A DNA stretch of 64,000 nt from Paracoccus halophilus (GTDB lineage: Bacteria > Pseudomonadota > Alphaproteobacteria > Rhodobacterales > Rhodobacteraceae): the NCBI RefSeq assembly GCF_000763905.1, contig NZ_JRKN01000018.1:1-64000 (forward strand), written 5' to 3'. Below are positions 38,584 through 49,276 of the stretch, piece after piece (positions within the stretch are counted from its first letter, which is position 1; each line of letters starts with the position of its first letter). Made by a program: the position numbers and the translations under genes. The notes under the pieces were generated by a model. It ran no database searches. It saw nothing but the letters and a program-made list of their open reading frames with translations, and was not told where the DNA came from.

Positions 38584-39264
38584 TCAGTCGCACAGCCTGT
38601 CCACCCAAGCCGGCACCACCTGCGTCGCCGGGCCGGTGAGATGCTGCAGGAAATCGCTGCTGACGGCCGAGGGCGTCAGGTTCATCTCGATCGTTTCGGC
38701 ACCGTTGCGACGGGCATGCTGGGCCAGACCCGCCGCCGGATAGACCTGACCCGAGGTGCCGATGGCGGCGAAGATATCGGTATTCTCGACCGCCGCCCAG
38801 ATGCGCTCCATGTGATAGGGGATTTCGCCGAACCAGACGATATCGGGGCGGGTCGCGGGCTTGCCGCAATTCGGGCAGAGATCCAGCGAGCGCATGACCA
38901 GCGTTGCCGGCCAGCGATGTCCGCAATTGGCGCAAAGCGCGCCGAGCAGGCTGCCATGCATATGGATCACCTCGGGCGAGCCGCCGCGTTCGTGCAGGTC
39001 GTCCACGTTCTGGGTGATCAGCGTGACATCATGGCTTTTCGCCAGGCGCGCCAATGCCTTGTGCGCGGCATTGGGCTGGGCGCGGGCGGCATCCGCCCGG
39101 CGCTGGTTGTAGAAGCGATGCACCAGGACCGGGTCGCGGCGGAACCCCTCGGGGGTGGCGACATCCTCGATCCGGTGCTCTTCCCACAGCCCGTCCGCGG
39201 CGCGGAAGGTCCGGATTCCGCTTTCAGCCGAAATTCCGGCACCTGTCAGGACCGTGATTCGCAT
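38584..39264 (-). CDS. cobB: NAD-dependent protein deacylase (sirtuin)
   Basis: This 226-residue class III enzyme removes lysine acyl groups, consuming NAD. Landmarks are TGAGISAESGIRTFR, ITQNVDDLHERGG, the catalytic His of VIHMHGS, a zinc site of two CxxC pairs (CANC and CPNC) and PDIVWFGE. The length is typical of the short bacterial type. It is the second gene after the small secreted protein at 39271, six bases apart. Confidence 0.95.
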   Translation of the reverse strand: MRITVLTGAGISAESGIRTFRAADGLWEEHRIEDVATPEGFRRDPVLVHRFYNQRRADAARAQPNAAHKALARLAKSHDVTLITQNVDDLHERGGSPEVIHMHGSLLGALCANCGHRWPATLVMRSLDLCPNCGKPATRPDIVWFGEIPYHMERIWAAVENTDIFAAIGTSGQVYPAAGLAQHARRNGAETIEMNLTPSAVSSDFLQHLTGPATQVVPAWVDRLCD

Positions 39265-39270
39265 CAGGGC

Positions 39271-39573
39271 CTAGTTCGCGCAATAGGCTTCGGCGGTGGC
39301 GGCGAAGTTCTTGTAGCGATCCCAGAACGCGTTATCGGCACTGCTTTTCGACATGCGCACCTCCTGCGCCTGATCGGCATCGCTGAAGAAGCGTGCCGCG
39401 CGGCGCTGGTCCGACCGCGACAGCGTCATGTCCGCGACCTGCTGAATGCAGCCGCAAAGCTGGCGGCTGGCGCTGCGCTCGGATCGGACACAGGCGGAAT
39501 CGATGGGGCCGGCGACGGCGAATGGCGTGGTCAGAACCACCGCGGCCGCGGCGATCATCAGGCGGTTGATCAT
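39271..39573 (-). CDS. Small secreted cysteine-containing protein, unknown function
   Basis: The 100-residue product has a signal peptide (about 1-21, ending FAVA). The mature part has four cysteines (SACVRSERSASRQLCGC and the C-terminal AYCAN), compatible with two disulfides. The rest is charged and helical. I recognise the type as a recurrent small periplasmic protein but no function. The ATG at 39573 follows GAGGAG. The sirtuin gene starts 6 bases after its stop, so the two are co-transcribed. Confidence 0.75.
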   Translation of the reverse strand: MINRLMIAAAAVVLTTPFAVAGPIDSACVRSERSASRQLCGCIQQVADMTLSRSDQRRAARFFSDADQAQEVRMSKSSADNAFWDRYKNFAATAEAYCAN

Positions 39574-39744
39574 CTTCTGTCTCCTCGGGTCCTTGCCGGG
39601 CGGTCGGGGTTGGACACCCTCTCTGATCCGCCATCTTGCGACAAAAACCTTAACAGAAGCTGGCCGGAGGCTCAATCGCGCACAGGCCGCCAACGGCTCG
39701 CGGTCGGGTTGTGGCCACTCGCTAGATATGCGTCCGCTTCGCGC

Positions 39745-39930
39745 TCAGATCGGTTCGGGCGTATAGCCGCAATCGCGAATCACCTGCGCGGCGCGGGCAG
39801 GGTCCAGACCCTCGACCGTGACACTGTGCGAGGCGAGGTCCGCGACCGCCTTGCCGCCGGCTGCCGCCACGGCCTTTTCGATGGTGGCGGTGCAATGGCC
39901 GCAAGTCATGTCCTCGATGCGAAATCTCAT
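39745..39930 (-). CDS. Heavy-metal-associated (CopZ-like) copper chaperone
   Basis: The 61-residue protein is a single HMA domain, MRFRIEDMTCGHCTATIEKA, with the metal-binding CxxC at Cys10 and Cys13. The partial ferredoxin-like fold ends in DCGYTPEP. Such proteins ferry Cu(I) in the cytoplasm to P-type ATPases. No copper ATPase is in the window. It is monocistronic, divergent from the DMT transporter gene. Confidence 0.92.
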   Translation of the reverse strand: MRFRIEDMTCGHCTATIEKAVAAAGGKAVADLASHSVTVEGLDPARAAQVIRDCGYTPEPI

Positions 39931-40031
39931 TTCTCGTCCTTCCTAACGCCGTCTGACATGCCTATGATCGACCGAAGATGCGCGGGGGCGCAATCTTTCC
40001 GAAACAATTCCTGAAAACAGGGGTTTGGCCC

Positions 40032-40958
40032 ATGGTCACCGAAAACTTTCGTGGCGCGATGCTGATGGTCGTCTCGATGGTGCTGTTCGCCTTCGAGGAC
40101 ATGTTCATCAAGCTGGTGGCGGTCGAACTGCCCTTTGCCGAGGTGCTTGCCCTGATCGGCCTGCTGGGCGCGCTGAGCTTCGGCGTGGCGCTGAAGCTCA
40201 GGGGCGGGCGTCTGGTCACCCGCGACCAGCTGCTGCCGGTGGTGATCTTTCGCAATCTGGCCGAGGGCATCGGTGCTGTCGGCGTGGTCGCGGCGCTTGC
40301 GTTCAGCGATCTGTCCTCGACCGCGGCGATCCTGCAGGCGATGCCGCTGGTCATCGTGCTGGGCGCGGCGCTGTTTCTGGGCGAGCCGGTCGGCCCCCGC
40401 CGCTGGAGCGCGATCGCCATCGGCTTTCTGGGCGTGCTGCTGATCGTGCGGCCGGGGCTTGCGGGGTTCCAGCCGGTTGCGCTGATGGCGGTGCTGGCGG
40501 TTGTGATGCTGGGCGCGCGCGATGTCGCCACCCGGCGCATCCCGGAACATGTCCAGTCGCTGCAGCTTGCCGCCTCGGCCTTTTTCGCGGTCTTTGTCGC
40601 CGGGCTGGTGATGGCGCTGGCGCTTGGGCAAGGTTTCGTCATGCCCGACCCGCGCGAATGGTTGCTGCTGATCGCCTGTGTCGGCGTGGGCGCCAGCGGC
40701 TATGCGCTCCTGATCATGGCGACGCGGGTGGGCGAGGCCTCGGCGCTGGCGCCCTATCGCTATGCGCGTCTGGTCTTTGCCCTGATCCTGGCCTTTGTCG
40801 TCTTTGACGAAAGACCCGATCTGCTGACCCTGCTGGGCGCGGCGATCATCGTCGCCTCGGGCTGCTATACCATGTGGCGCGAGGCCGTGCTGCGCCGGCG
40901 GCTGCTGCGCGATGCCGGTTTCGCGACCATCGCGGGATGGCGGGCGGGGGGCCGCTGA
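40032..40958 (+). CDS. DMT-superfamily (EamA-type) transporter
   Basis: The 308-residue inner-membrane protein has ten hydrophobic segments in two EamA-type halves (first half about 10-145, second about 155-290). Landmarks are FRNLAEGIGAVGVVAALAF and LQAMPLVIVLGAALFLGE in the first half. The repeat LAPYRYARLVFALILAFVVF is in the second. EamA proteins export metabolites or amino acids; the substrate is not deducible. The ATG at 40032 is preferred over a 39978 start because the first helix begins soon after it. Confidence 0.88.
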   Translation: MVTENFRGAMLMVVSMVLFAFEDMFIKLVAVELPFAEVLALIGLLGALSFGVALKLRGGRLVTRDQLLPVVIFRNLAEGIGAVGVVAALAFSDLSSTAAILQAMPLVIVLGAALFLGEPVGPRRWSAIAIGFLGVLLIVRPGLAGFQPVALMAVLAVVMLGARDVATRRIPEHVQSLQLAASAFFAVFVAGLVMALALGQGFVMPDPREWLLLIACVGVGASGYALLIMATRVGEASALAPYRYARLVFALILAFVVFDERPDLLTLLGAAIIVASGCYTMWREAVLRRRLLRDAGFATIAGWRAGGR

Positions 40959-41000
40959 TACCCCCTTTCCGCAACGCCAAAGCCCCTGTATAGCCCGGCC

Positions 41001-42800
41001 ATGACCGACCTTGATCTCATCCGCAATTTCTCCATCGTGGCGCATATCGACCACGGCAAATCCACCCTGGCCGACAGGCTGATCCAGATGACGGGCACGG
41101 TCGCCGAACGCGACATGAAGGCCCAGCTTCTGGACGCCATGGATATCGAACGCGAGCGTGGCATCACCATCAAGGCCAATACCGTGCGCATCGAATACCC
41201 GGCGCGGGACGGGCGCAAATACGTCCTGAACCTGATCGACACGCCCGGTCACGTCGATTTCGCCTATGAGGTCAGCCGCTCCATGCGCGCGGTCGAGGGC
41301 TCGCTTCTGGTCGTCGATGCCAGCCAGGGGGTCGAGGCGCAGACGCTCGCCAATGTCTATCAGGCCATCGATGCGGGACACGAGATCGTCCCGGTCCTGA
41401 ACAAGATCGACCTGCCCGCCGCCGAGCCCGAGCGCGTCAAGGAAAACATCGAGGATGTGATCGGCATCGACGCATCCGACGCGATCCCGATTTCCGCCAA
41501 GACCGGCCTCGGCATCCCCGATGTGCTTGAGGCCATCGTGACCCGCCTGCCGGCGCCCAAGGGCGACCGCGATGCACCCTTGAAGGCGATGCTGGTCGAT
41601 AGCTGGTACGATGCCTATCTGGGCGTCGTCGTGATGATCCGCGTCATGGACGGCGTCATCCGCAAGGGCGACCGGATCAGGATGATGCAGACCGGCGCCG
41701 TCTACGGCATCGACAAGCTGGCCGTCCTGCGCCCGCAGATGCAGGATATCGCCGAGCTTGGCCCTGGCGAGATCGGCGTGCTGACCGCCTCGATCAAGCA
41801 GGTCCGCGACACCCGCGTCGGCGATACCATCACGCATGAGAAAAAGGGCACCGACACCCCGCTGCCCGGCTTCAAGCCCGCCCAGCCGGTGGTCTTCTGC
41901 GGCCTGTTCCCGGTGGACGCCAATGATTTCGAGGCGCTGCGCGACGCGATCGAGAAACTGGCGCTCAATGACGCCAGCTTCTCCTATGAGATGGAGACCT
42001 CGGCCGCGCTTGGCTTCGGCTTCCGCTGCGGTTTCCTGGGCCTTCTGCACCTTGAGGTGATCCGCGACCGGCTGGAGCGCGAATACGATCTGGACCTGAT
42101 CACCACCGCGCCTTCGGTCGTGTTCAGGCTGCATATGCGCGACGGCGAGGTGCGCGACCTGCACAACCCCGCAGACATGCCCGACCTGACCCATGTCGAC
42201 CATATCGAGGAGCCGCGCATCAAGGCCACGATCATGGTGCCGGACGAATATCTGGGCGATGTGCTGAAACTGTGCCAGGACCGGCGCGGCATCCAGATGG
42301 ATCTGACCTATGCCGGCAACCGTGCCATGGTGGTCTATGACCTGCCGCTGGCCGAGGTGGTCTTTGACTTCTACGACCGGCTGAAATCGGTGACCAAGGG
42401 CTATGCGTCCTTCGATTACCAGATCAGCGAATATCGCGAGGATTATCTGGTCAAGATGTCGATCCTTGTGAATGACGAACCGGTGGACGCGCTGGCGATC
42501 ATGGTCCACCGCGACCGCGCCGAATCCCGCGGCCGCGTCATGGTCGAGAAACTGAAGGAACTGATCCCCCGCCACATGTTCAAGATCCCGATCCAGGCGG
42601 CCATCGGCAGCCGCGTCATCGCGCGCGAGACGCTCAGCGCGATGCGCAAGGACGTGACCGCGAAATGCTATGGCGGCGATGCGACGCGGAAGAAGAAGCT
42701 GCTGGAGAAGCAGAAGGCCGGCAAGAAGAAGATGCGCCAGTTCGGCAAGGTCGAGATCCCGCAGACGGCGTTCATTCAGGCGCTGAAGATGGATGGCTAG
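41001..42800 (+). CDS. lepA: Elongation factor 4 (LepA), back-translocating GTPase
   Basis: The 599-residue protein carries the translational GTPase domain ([42 protein letters not shown]). EF-G-like domains II, III and V follow, and then the LepA-specific C-terminal domain ([27 protein letters not shown], lysine-rich end). It binds ribosomes and aids translation or assembly under stress. The length is normal. Confidence 0.98.
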   Translation: MTDLDLIRNFSIVAHIDHGKSTLADRLIQMTGTVAERDMKAQLLDAMDIERERGITIKANTVRIEYPARDGRKYVLNLIDTPGHVDFAYEVSRSMRAVEGSLLVVDASQGVEAQTLANVYQAIDAGHEIVPVLNKIDLPAAEPERVKENIEDVIGIDASDAIPISAKTGLGIPDVLEAIVTRLPAPKGDRDAPLKAMLVDSWYDAYLGVVVMIRVMDGVIRKGDRIRMMQTGAVYGIDKLAVLRPQMQDIAELGPGEIGVLTASIKQVRDTRVGDTITHEKKGTDTPLPGFKPAQPVVFCGLFPVDANDFEALRDAIEKLALNDASFSYEMETSAALGFGFRCGFLGLLHLEVIRDRLEREYDLDLITTAPSVVFRLHMRDGEVRDLHNPADMPDLTHVDHIEEPRIKATIMVPDEYLGDVLKLCQDRRGIQMDLTYAGNRAMVVYDLPLAEVVFDFYDRLKSVTKGYASFDYQISEYREDYLVKMSILVNDEPVDALAIMVHRDRAESRGRVMVEKLKELIPRHMFKIPIQAAIGSRVIARETLSAMRKDVTAKCYGGDATRKKKLLEKQKAGKKKMRQFGKVEIPQTAFIQALKMDG

Positions 42801-42938
42801 ACGTGACCGGGCGCTGCCTTTGGGCCTCGCCCCGTTCTTTCCCCGGATATGTTGCGGGTAGCCGGGGCATTGGCCCGGGCGACTGACGTCCTGTGGCTGC
42901 GCCGGCGCGCGGCCCGGTCATATGCGTGATGTCGCGAT

Positions 42939-44453
42939 CTAGTCCGGCCGGCCAAAGGGCAGGCGATAGCAAAGCGCCTCGGCCAGATGCGGTTTCCTGA
43001 TTGCCGCCGAGGCATCCAGATCGGCGATGGTTCGCGCGGCGCGCAGGATGCGGTGATAGCCGCGCGGGGTCAGGCCCAGCCGTTCGGCCGCGCAGCCGAG
43101 CAGCGTCCGGCATTCCGCGTCCAGAGGGGCGATCTCCTCCAGCAAACGGCCGCTGGCATCGGCGTTCACCCGGGCATGCGGATGATCGGCAAAGCGCCGG
43201 GTCTGCAGCGCCCGCGCCGCGGCCACGCGCGCGGCCACGGTCTCGGAGCTTTCGCCCGAGGGTGGCAGGGCCAGTTCCTCGTAGCTGACCTGCGGCATGT
43301 CGATGCGCAGGTCGAACCGGTCCATCATCGGCCCCGAGATCCGCCCCAGGTAATCCGACTGGCAGCGTGGCGCGCGCGGGCAGGGCTTGCCGGCATCGGC
43401 GGTCTCGCCGCAGCGGCAGGGATTGGCGGCGGCGACCAGCAGGAACCGCGCCGGATAGCAGATATGGGCATTGGCGCGCGAGACGTGAATCTCGCCGGTC
43501 TCGATCGGCTCGCGCAGGGCGTCGATCACCCGGCGTTCGAATTCAGGCAACTCGTCAAGAAACAGCACACCGTTATGGGCCAGGCTCGCCTGCCCGGGCC
43601 GGGCATTGCGCCCGCCGCCCACCATGGCCGCCATCGAGGCGGTGTGATGCGGCTGGCAAAAGGGCGCGCTGCGGGAAATGCCGCCGTCGCTCAGCAAGCC
43701 GGCGACCGAATGGATGACCGAGGTTTCCAGCGCCTCGGCGGGCGTCAGCGGCGGCAGGATGCCGGGCAGGCGCGTGGCCAGCATGGATTTGCTGGCGCCG
43801 GGCGGGCCGATCATCAGCAGGTGGTGACGGCCGGCGGCGGCGATCTCGATCACGCGGCGGGCGCGTTCCTGGCCGCGCACCTCGGACAGGTCGTTGCCGC
43901 GCGCGGCGGGGGCCATTTCTCCGGGGGCGGCGCGGGGCAGGGGCGCCTTGTCGATCAGGTGATCGACGGCTTCGCGCAGGTTGCGCGGCGCGAAAACCGG
44001 CACCGCGCCGACCCAGGCCGCCTCGGGGCCGCAGGCGCGGGGCACGATCAGCGCGCGGCCATCCTCGGCCGCGGCCATGGCGGCGGGCAGGGCGCCCGCG
44101 ACCGGCGACAGCCGCCCGTCAAGCGCAAGCTCGCCCAAGGCGACGGTCCGGGCCAATGCCTCGGCCGGCAGGATCTCCAGCGCCGCCAGTACCGCGAGCG
44201 CAATGGGCAGGTCGAAATGCGACCCCTCTTTCGGCAGGTCGGCGGGCGAGAGATTCACCGTCACCCGACGCGAGGGCATGGCGATGGACAGCGCGTCAAA
44301 GGCCGCCCTGACCCTTTCGCGCGCCTCGCTGACGGATTTGTCGGGCAGCCCGACGATGCCGAATCCCGGCAGTCCCGCCGTGACCGAGCATTGCACCTCG
44401 ACCAGCCGCGCCTCGACCCCGTCGAATGCCACCGTATAGGCGATCGCCACCAT
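42939..44453 (-). CDS. comM: ComM/YifB-type AAA+ ATPase (Mg-chelatase-like)
   Basis: The 504-residue protein matches ComM, the helicase for branch migration during natural transformation. It has the N-terminal Lon-like domain (VEVQCSVTAGLPGFGIVGLPDKSVSEARERVRAA split by family gaps), a AAA+ core with HLLMIGPPGASKSMLATRLP, NGVLFLDELPEFER (Walker B), and a zinc-type CRCGETADAGKPC. The Walker A is unusual: it reads GPPGASKS, with Ser where the Gly before the Lys is normally found. It is divergent from coaBC. Confidence 0.93.
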   Translation of the reverse strand: MVAIAYTVAFDGVEARLVEVQCSVTAGLPGFGIVGLPDKSVSEARERVRAAFDALSIAMPSRRVTVNLSPADLPKEGSHFDLPIALAVLAALEILPAEALARTVALGELALDGRLSPVAGALPAAMAAAEDGRALIVPRACGPEAAWVGAVPVFAPRNLREAVDHLIDKAPLPRAAPGEMAPAARGNDLSEVRGQERARRVIEIAAAGRHHLLMIGPPGASKSMLATRLPGILPPLTPAEALETSVIHSVAGLLSDGGISRSAPFCQPHHTASMAAMVGGGRNARPGQASLAHNGVLFLDELPEFERRVIDALREPIETGEIHVSRANAHICYPARFLLVAAANPCRCGETADAGKPCPRAPRCQSDYLGRISGPMMDRFDLRIDMPQVSYEELALPPSGESSETVAARVAAARALQTRRFADHPHARVNADASGRLLEEIAPLDAECRTLLGCAAERLGLTPRGYHRILRAARTIADLDASAAIRKPHLAEALCYRLPFGRPD

Positions 44454-44593
44454 GGCTGCCCCCGAACCCGCTTGCGGTCATGGTTAGCGGCTGCGGCTTA
44501 AGAATGGGTTAACGCCGGAAATGCGCTGGCTTGCTTGTTCCGGCGGCCGCTTCGGCCTATGTCCATGGACGAGTCACGGCAAGGGAAGCCAGC

Positions 44594-45847
44594 ATGCAGG
44601 GCAGTCGCATATTGCTGATCGTCGGCGGGGGCATAGCCGCGTTCAAGATCCCCGAACTGATCCGGATGATCCGGCGCGAAGGCGCCGCGGTCGTGCCGGT
44701 CCTGACCCGCGCGGGCGCCGAGTTCGTGACGCCGCTGACCCTGTCCTCGCTGGCGGAATCGCCCTGCCATACCGAGCTTTTCGACCTGACCCGCGAATCC
44801 GAGATGGGCCATATCCAGCTGTCGCGCGCCGCCGATCTGGTGGTCGTGGCGCCGGCCACGGCGAATCTGATGGCGCGCATGGCGGCCGGGCTTGCCGAGG
44901 ATCTGGCCTCGACCCTGCTGCTGGCCACCGACAAGCCGGTGCTGATCGCGCCGGCGATGAATGTGCGCATGTGGCAACATGCCGCGACACAGCGCAATCG
45001 CGACATGCTGGAAGAGGACGGCATCCGCCTGGTCGGCCCCGATGAGGGCGACATGGCCTGCGGCGAATACGGCCCCGGACGCATGGCCGAACCCGAGCAG
45101 ATCCTGGCCGCGATCCGCGTCATGCTGGGTCGCGAGAAGCCGCTGCGCCTGCCGCCCGAGGCGGTGGTGTCGCTGCCGTCGCGCCGGCTGGCCGGGCGGC
45201 ATGTGATCGTGACCTCGGGGCCGACGCATGAACCGATCGACCCGGTGCGCTATATCGCCAATCGCTCGAGCGGTGCGCAGGGCACGGCGATCGCGGCGGC
45301 CTTGCGCGATCTGGGCGCCAGGGTCAGCTTTGTCACCGGCCCGGCCGAGGTGCCGCCGCCCGAAGGCGTCGATGTGATCGCCGTCGAGACCGCGCGCGAG
45401 ATGCGCGATGCTGTCGGGGCGGCCTTGCCCGCCGATGCCGCCGTCATGGCGGCGGCGGTGGCCGACTGGCATGTCGCGAATGCGCGGGACGGCAAGATCA
45501 AGAAGGATGGTTCGGGCCGCATGCCGGCGCTGGAATTTGCCGAAAACCCCGACATTCTGGCCTGGCTCAGCCAGTTGCCGCAGGGGCGGCCGGAGCTGGT
45601 CGTGGGCTTTGCCGCCGAAACCGACGATGTGATCGACAATGCCACGATCAAGCGTGATCGCAAGGGCTGCGACTGGATCGTGGCGAATGACGTGACGCCC
45701 GCGACCGGGATCATGGGCGGCTCGGAAAATGCCGTCACGCTGATCTCGGATCAGGGCGCCGAAAGCTGGCCGCGCCTGTCCAAGGCCGAGGTGGCGCGCC
45801 GACTGGCCGACCGCATCGCCGAACGGCTGAGCGGGGGCGCGGCATGA
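44594..45847 (+). CDS. coaBC: Bifunctional phosphopantothenoylcysteine decarboxylase/synthetase
   Basis: The 417-residue protein carries two steps of coenzyme A synthesis. The N-terminal CoaC flavoprotein domain has GGGIAAFKIPELIRM, the catalytic-region HIQLSRAADLVVVAPATANLMA and PAMNVRMW. The C-terminal CoaB domain has VTSGPTHEPIDPVRYIANRSSG and KIKKDGSGRMPALEFAENPDIL. AGGGAAG precedes the ATG at 44594. Its stop overlaps the cysteine desulfurase start by ATGA, so it leads the suf transcript. Confidence 0.96.
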   Translation: MQGSRILLIVGGGIAAFKIPELIRMIRREGAAVVPVLTRAGAEFVTPLTLSSLAESPCHTELFDLTRESEMGHIQLSRAADLVVVAPATANLMARMAAGLAEDLASTLLLATDKPVLIAPAMNVRMWQHAATQRNRDMLEEDGIRLVGPDEGDMACGEYGPGRMAEPEQILAAIRVMLGREKPLRLPPEAVVSLPSRRLAGRHVIVTSGPTHEPIDPVRYIANRSSGAQGTAIAAALRDLGARVSFVTGPAEVPPPEGVDVIAVETAREMRDAVGAALPADAAVMAAAVADWHVANARDGKIKKDGSGRMPALEFAENPDILAWLSQLPQGRPELVVGFAAETDDVIDNATIKRDRKGCDWIVANDVTPATGIMGGSENAVTLISDQGAESWPRLSKAEVARRLADRIAERLSGGAA

Positions 45848-46911
45848 ACCGCTGCTATCTGGACTGGAACGCCACCGCGCCCTTGCGCCCCGAGGCGCGC
45901 GCCGCCATGATCGAGGCGGCGGAGATCACCGGCAACCCTTCCTCGGTCCATGCCGAGGGGCGGGCGGCGAAATCGGCGCTGGAGCGCGCGCGCGAGGATA
46001 TCGCCACGGCGTTGGGGGCCGAGGGCGCGGATGTGATCTTTACCTCGGGCGCGACGGAAGCTGCGGCGTTGGTTCTGGCAGGGCGCGATCTGTCTTGCGC
46101 GCCGGTCGAACATGCCGCCGTGCTGGCCTGGTGCCAGGACAGTCTGGCGGTGGATGCGGGCGGGCAGGTGGCGGTGGCCGATCCGGCACGGTCCTGCCTG
46201 CAGCTGGCCAATTCCGAAACCGGCGTGATCCAGGACCTGCCGCAGGGGCTGGCGGTCAGCGACCTGACCCAGGCCTTTGGCAAGGTGCCCTTTGCCTTCA
46301 ACTGGCTGGGGATCGAGGCCGGTTTCGTCAGCGCCCACAAGCTGGGCGGGCCGCGCGGAACCGGCGCGCTGATCGTCCGGCGCGGCACCGCGATCGAGGC
46401 CCGGATCAGGGGCGGCGGCCAGGAACAGGGACGCCGTGCCGGGACCGAGAACCTGATCGGCATCATGGGCTTTGCCGCCGCCGCAAAAGCGGCGCAGAAT
46501 GATCTGGATCAAGGAATGGCAGAAAAACTGACCGAAACCCGCGATTCTCTGATGGCGGCACTGGAATCCGGGGCAGGAATGGTTACATTCCCGGGGCGCG
46601 ACTCCCGGCGATTGCCGAACACCTTGTCGATCCTGACGCCGGGCTGGCGCGGAGAGACCCAGGTGATGCAGATGGATCTGGCCGGTTTCGCCGTCTCGGC
46701 GGGTTCGGCCTGCTCTTCGGGCAAGGTTCGTCCCAGCACGGTCCTGACGGCCATGGGGATCGCAGCGGGTCAGGCGGGCGACGCGATCCGCGTCTCGATC
46801 GGCCCGGCGACGGACCCTCGGGATGTTGCGCGTTTCGCGGATGCCTGGCTGGCGGCTCATGACCGCTGGCGGCAAAGGAATGAAGGGCGGGAAACCGCGG
46901 GAAAGGTTTGA
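45844..46911 (+). CDS. Cysteine desulfurase (class I, NifS/IscS type)
   Basis: The 355-residue PLP enzyme would take sulfur from cysteine as a persulfide for Fe-S assembly. It shows [14 protein letters not shown] and [12 protein letters not shown] at the N-terminus, FTSGATEA, the PLP lysine Lys166 in SAHKLGG, and the catalytic Cys290 in [14 protein letters not shown]. It is the first of two desulfurases in this operon; the other is SufS at 51693. ATGA overlap couples it to coaBC, and sufB begins two bases after its stop. Confidence 0.93.
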   Translation: MNRCYLDWNATAPLRPEARAAMIEAAEITGNPSSVHAEGRAAKSALERAREDIATALGAEGADVIFTSGATEAAALVLAGRDLSCAPVEHAAVLAWCQDSLAVDAGGQVAVADPARSCLQLANSETGVIQDLPQGLAVSDLTQAFGKVPFAFNWLGIEAGFVSAHKLGGPRGTGALIVRRGTAIEARIRGGGQEQGRRAGTENLIGIMGFAAAAKAAQNDLDQGMAEKLTETRDSLMAALESGAGMVTFPGRDSRRLPNTLSILTPGWRGETQVMQMDLAGFAVSAGSACSSGKVRPSTVLTAMGIAAGQAGDAIRVSIGPATDPRDVARFADAWLAAHDRWRQRNEGRETAGKV

Positions 46912-46912
46912 G

Positions 46913-48439
<1,527 letters not shown>

Positions 48440-48520
48440 TCCCCCGCTTTGCGAACTGAAAACAGAATACCGGATCTGTCCGCAGCGGACGCATCCCGGA
48501 CCGCCGAACAGGAAATGAAC

Positions 48521-49276
48521 ATGCTGGAAATCAAGAACCTTCACGTCAAGCTTGAGGAAGAGGACAAGCAGATCCTCAAGGGCGTCGATCTGACCGTCCC
48601 GGCGGGCGAAGTCCATGCGATCATGGGGCCGAACGGCTCGGGCAAGTCCACGCTGTCCTATGTCCTGTCCGGCCGTGACGGCTATCAGGTGACCGGCGGC
48701 GAGGCGATGCTGGACGGCAGGGACCTGCTGGAGATGGAGCCCGAGGAGCGCGCCGCCGCCGGCCTGTTCCTGGCCTTTCAGTACCCGGTCGAGATTCCCG
48801 GCGTCGGCAACATGACCTTTCTGCGCACGGCGCTGAACGCGCAGCGCAAGGCGCGCGGGCAGGACGAGCTGAGCGCCGCGGAGTTCCTGAAACTGGTGCG
48901 CGAAAGGGGCAAGGCGCTGAAGATCGACGCCGAGATGCTCAAGCGGCCGGTCAATGTCGGCTTCTCGGGCGGCGAGAAGAAGCGCAATGAAATCCTGCAG
49001 ATGTCCATGCTCGAGCCGCGCATGTGCATCCTCGATGAGACGGACTCGGGTCTCGATGTCGATGCCATGCGGCTGGTCTCGGACGGCGTGAACGCGCTGC
49101 GCGGTCCCGACCGGGCGTTTCTGGTGATCACCCATTACCAGCGGCTGCTGGATCATATCAAACCCGATGTCGTCCACATCATGGCCGATGGCCGCATCGT
49201 CAAGAGCGGCGGCCCGGATCTGGCGCTCGAGGTGGAACAGAACGGCTATGCCGGTCTGCTGGCGGAGGTCGGCTGA
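48521..49276 (+). CDS. sufC: Fe-S assembly ATPase SufC
   Basis: The 251-residue ABC-type ATPase powers the SufBCD scaffold. Walker A is GPNGSGKST (36-44), the signature is FSGGEKKRNE and Walker B is MCILDETDSGLD. The ATG at 48521 is chosen because the fold begins right there (MLEIKNLHVKLEEEDKQ) with AGGA at good spacing; 48515 is an alternative. The last base of its stop is the first base of sufD (TGATG). Confidence 0.97.
   Translation: MLEIKNLHVKLEEEDKQILKGVDLTVPAGEVHAIMGPNGSGKSTLSYVLSGRDGYQVTGGEAMLDGRDLLEMEPEERAAAGLFLAFQYPVEIPGVGNMTFLRTALNAQRKARGQDELSAAEFLKLVRERGKALKIDAEMLKRPVNVGFSGGEKKRNEILQMSMLEPRMCILDETDSGLDVDAMRLVSDGVNALRGPDRAFLVITHYQRLLDHIKPDVVHIMADGRIVKSGGPDLALEVEQNGYAGLLAEVG

Noticed and set aside
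42804..42919. GACCGGGC and GCCCGGTC inverted repeat in the lepA/comM gap
   Set aside because: Eight bases separated by about 100 in a GC-rich genome is expected by chance.
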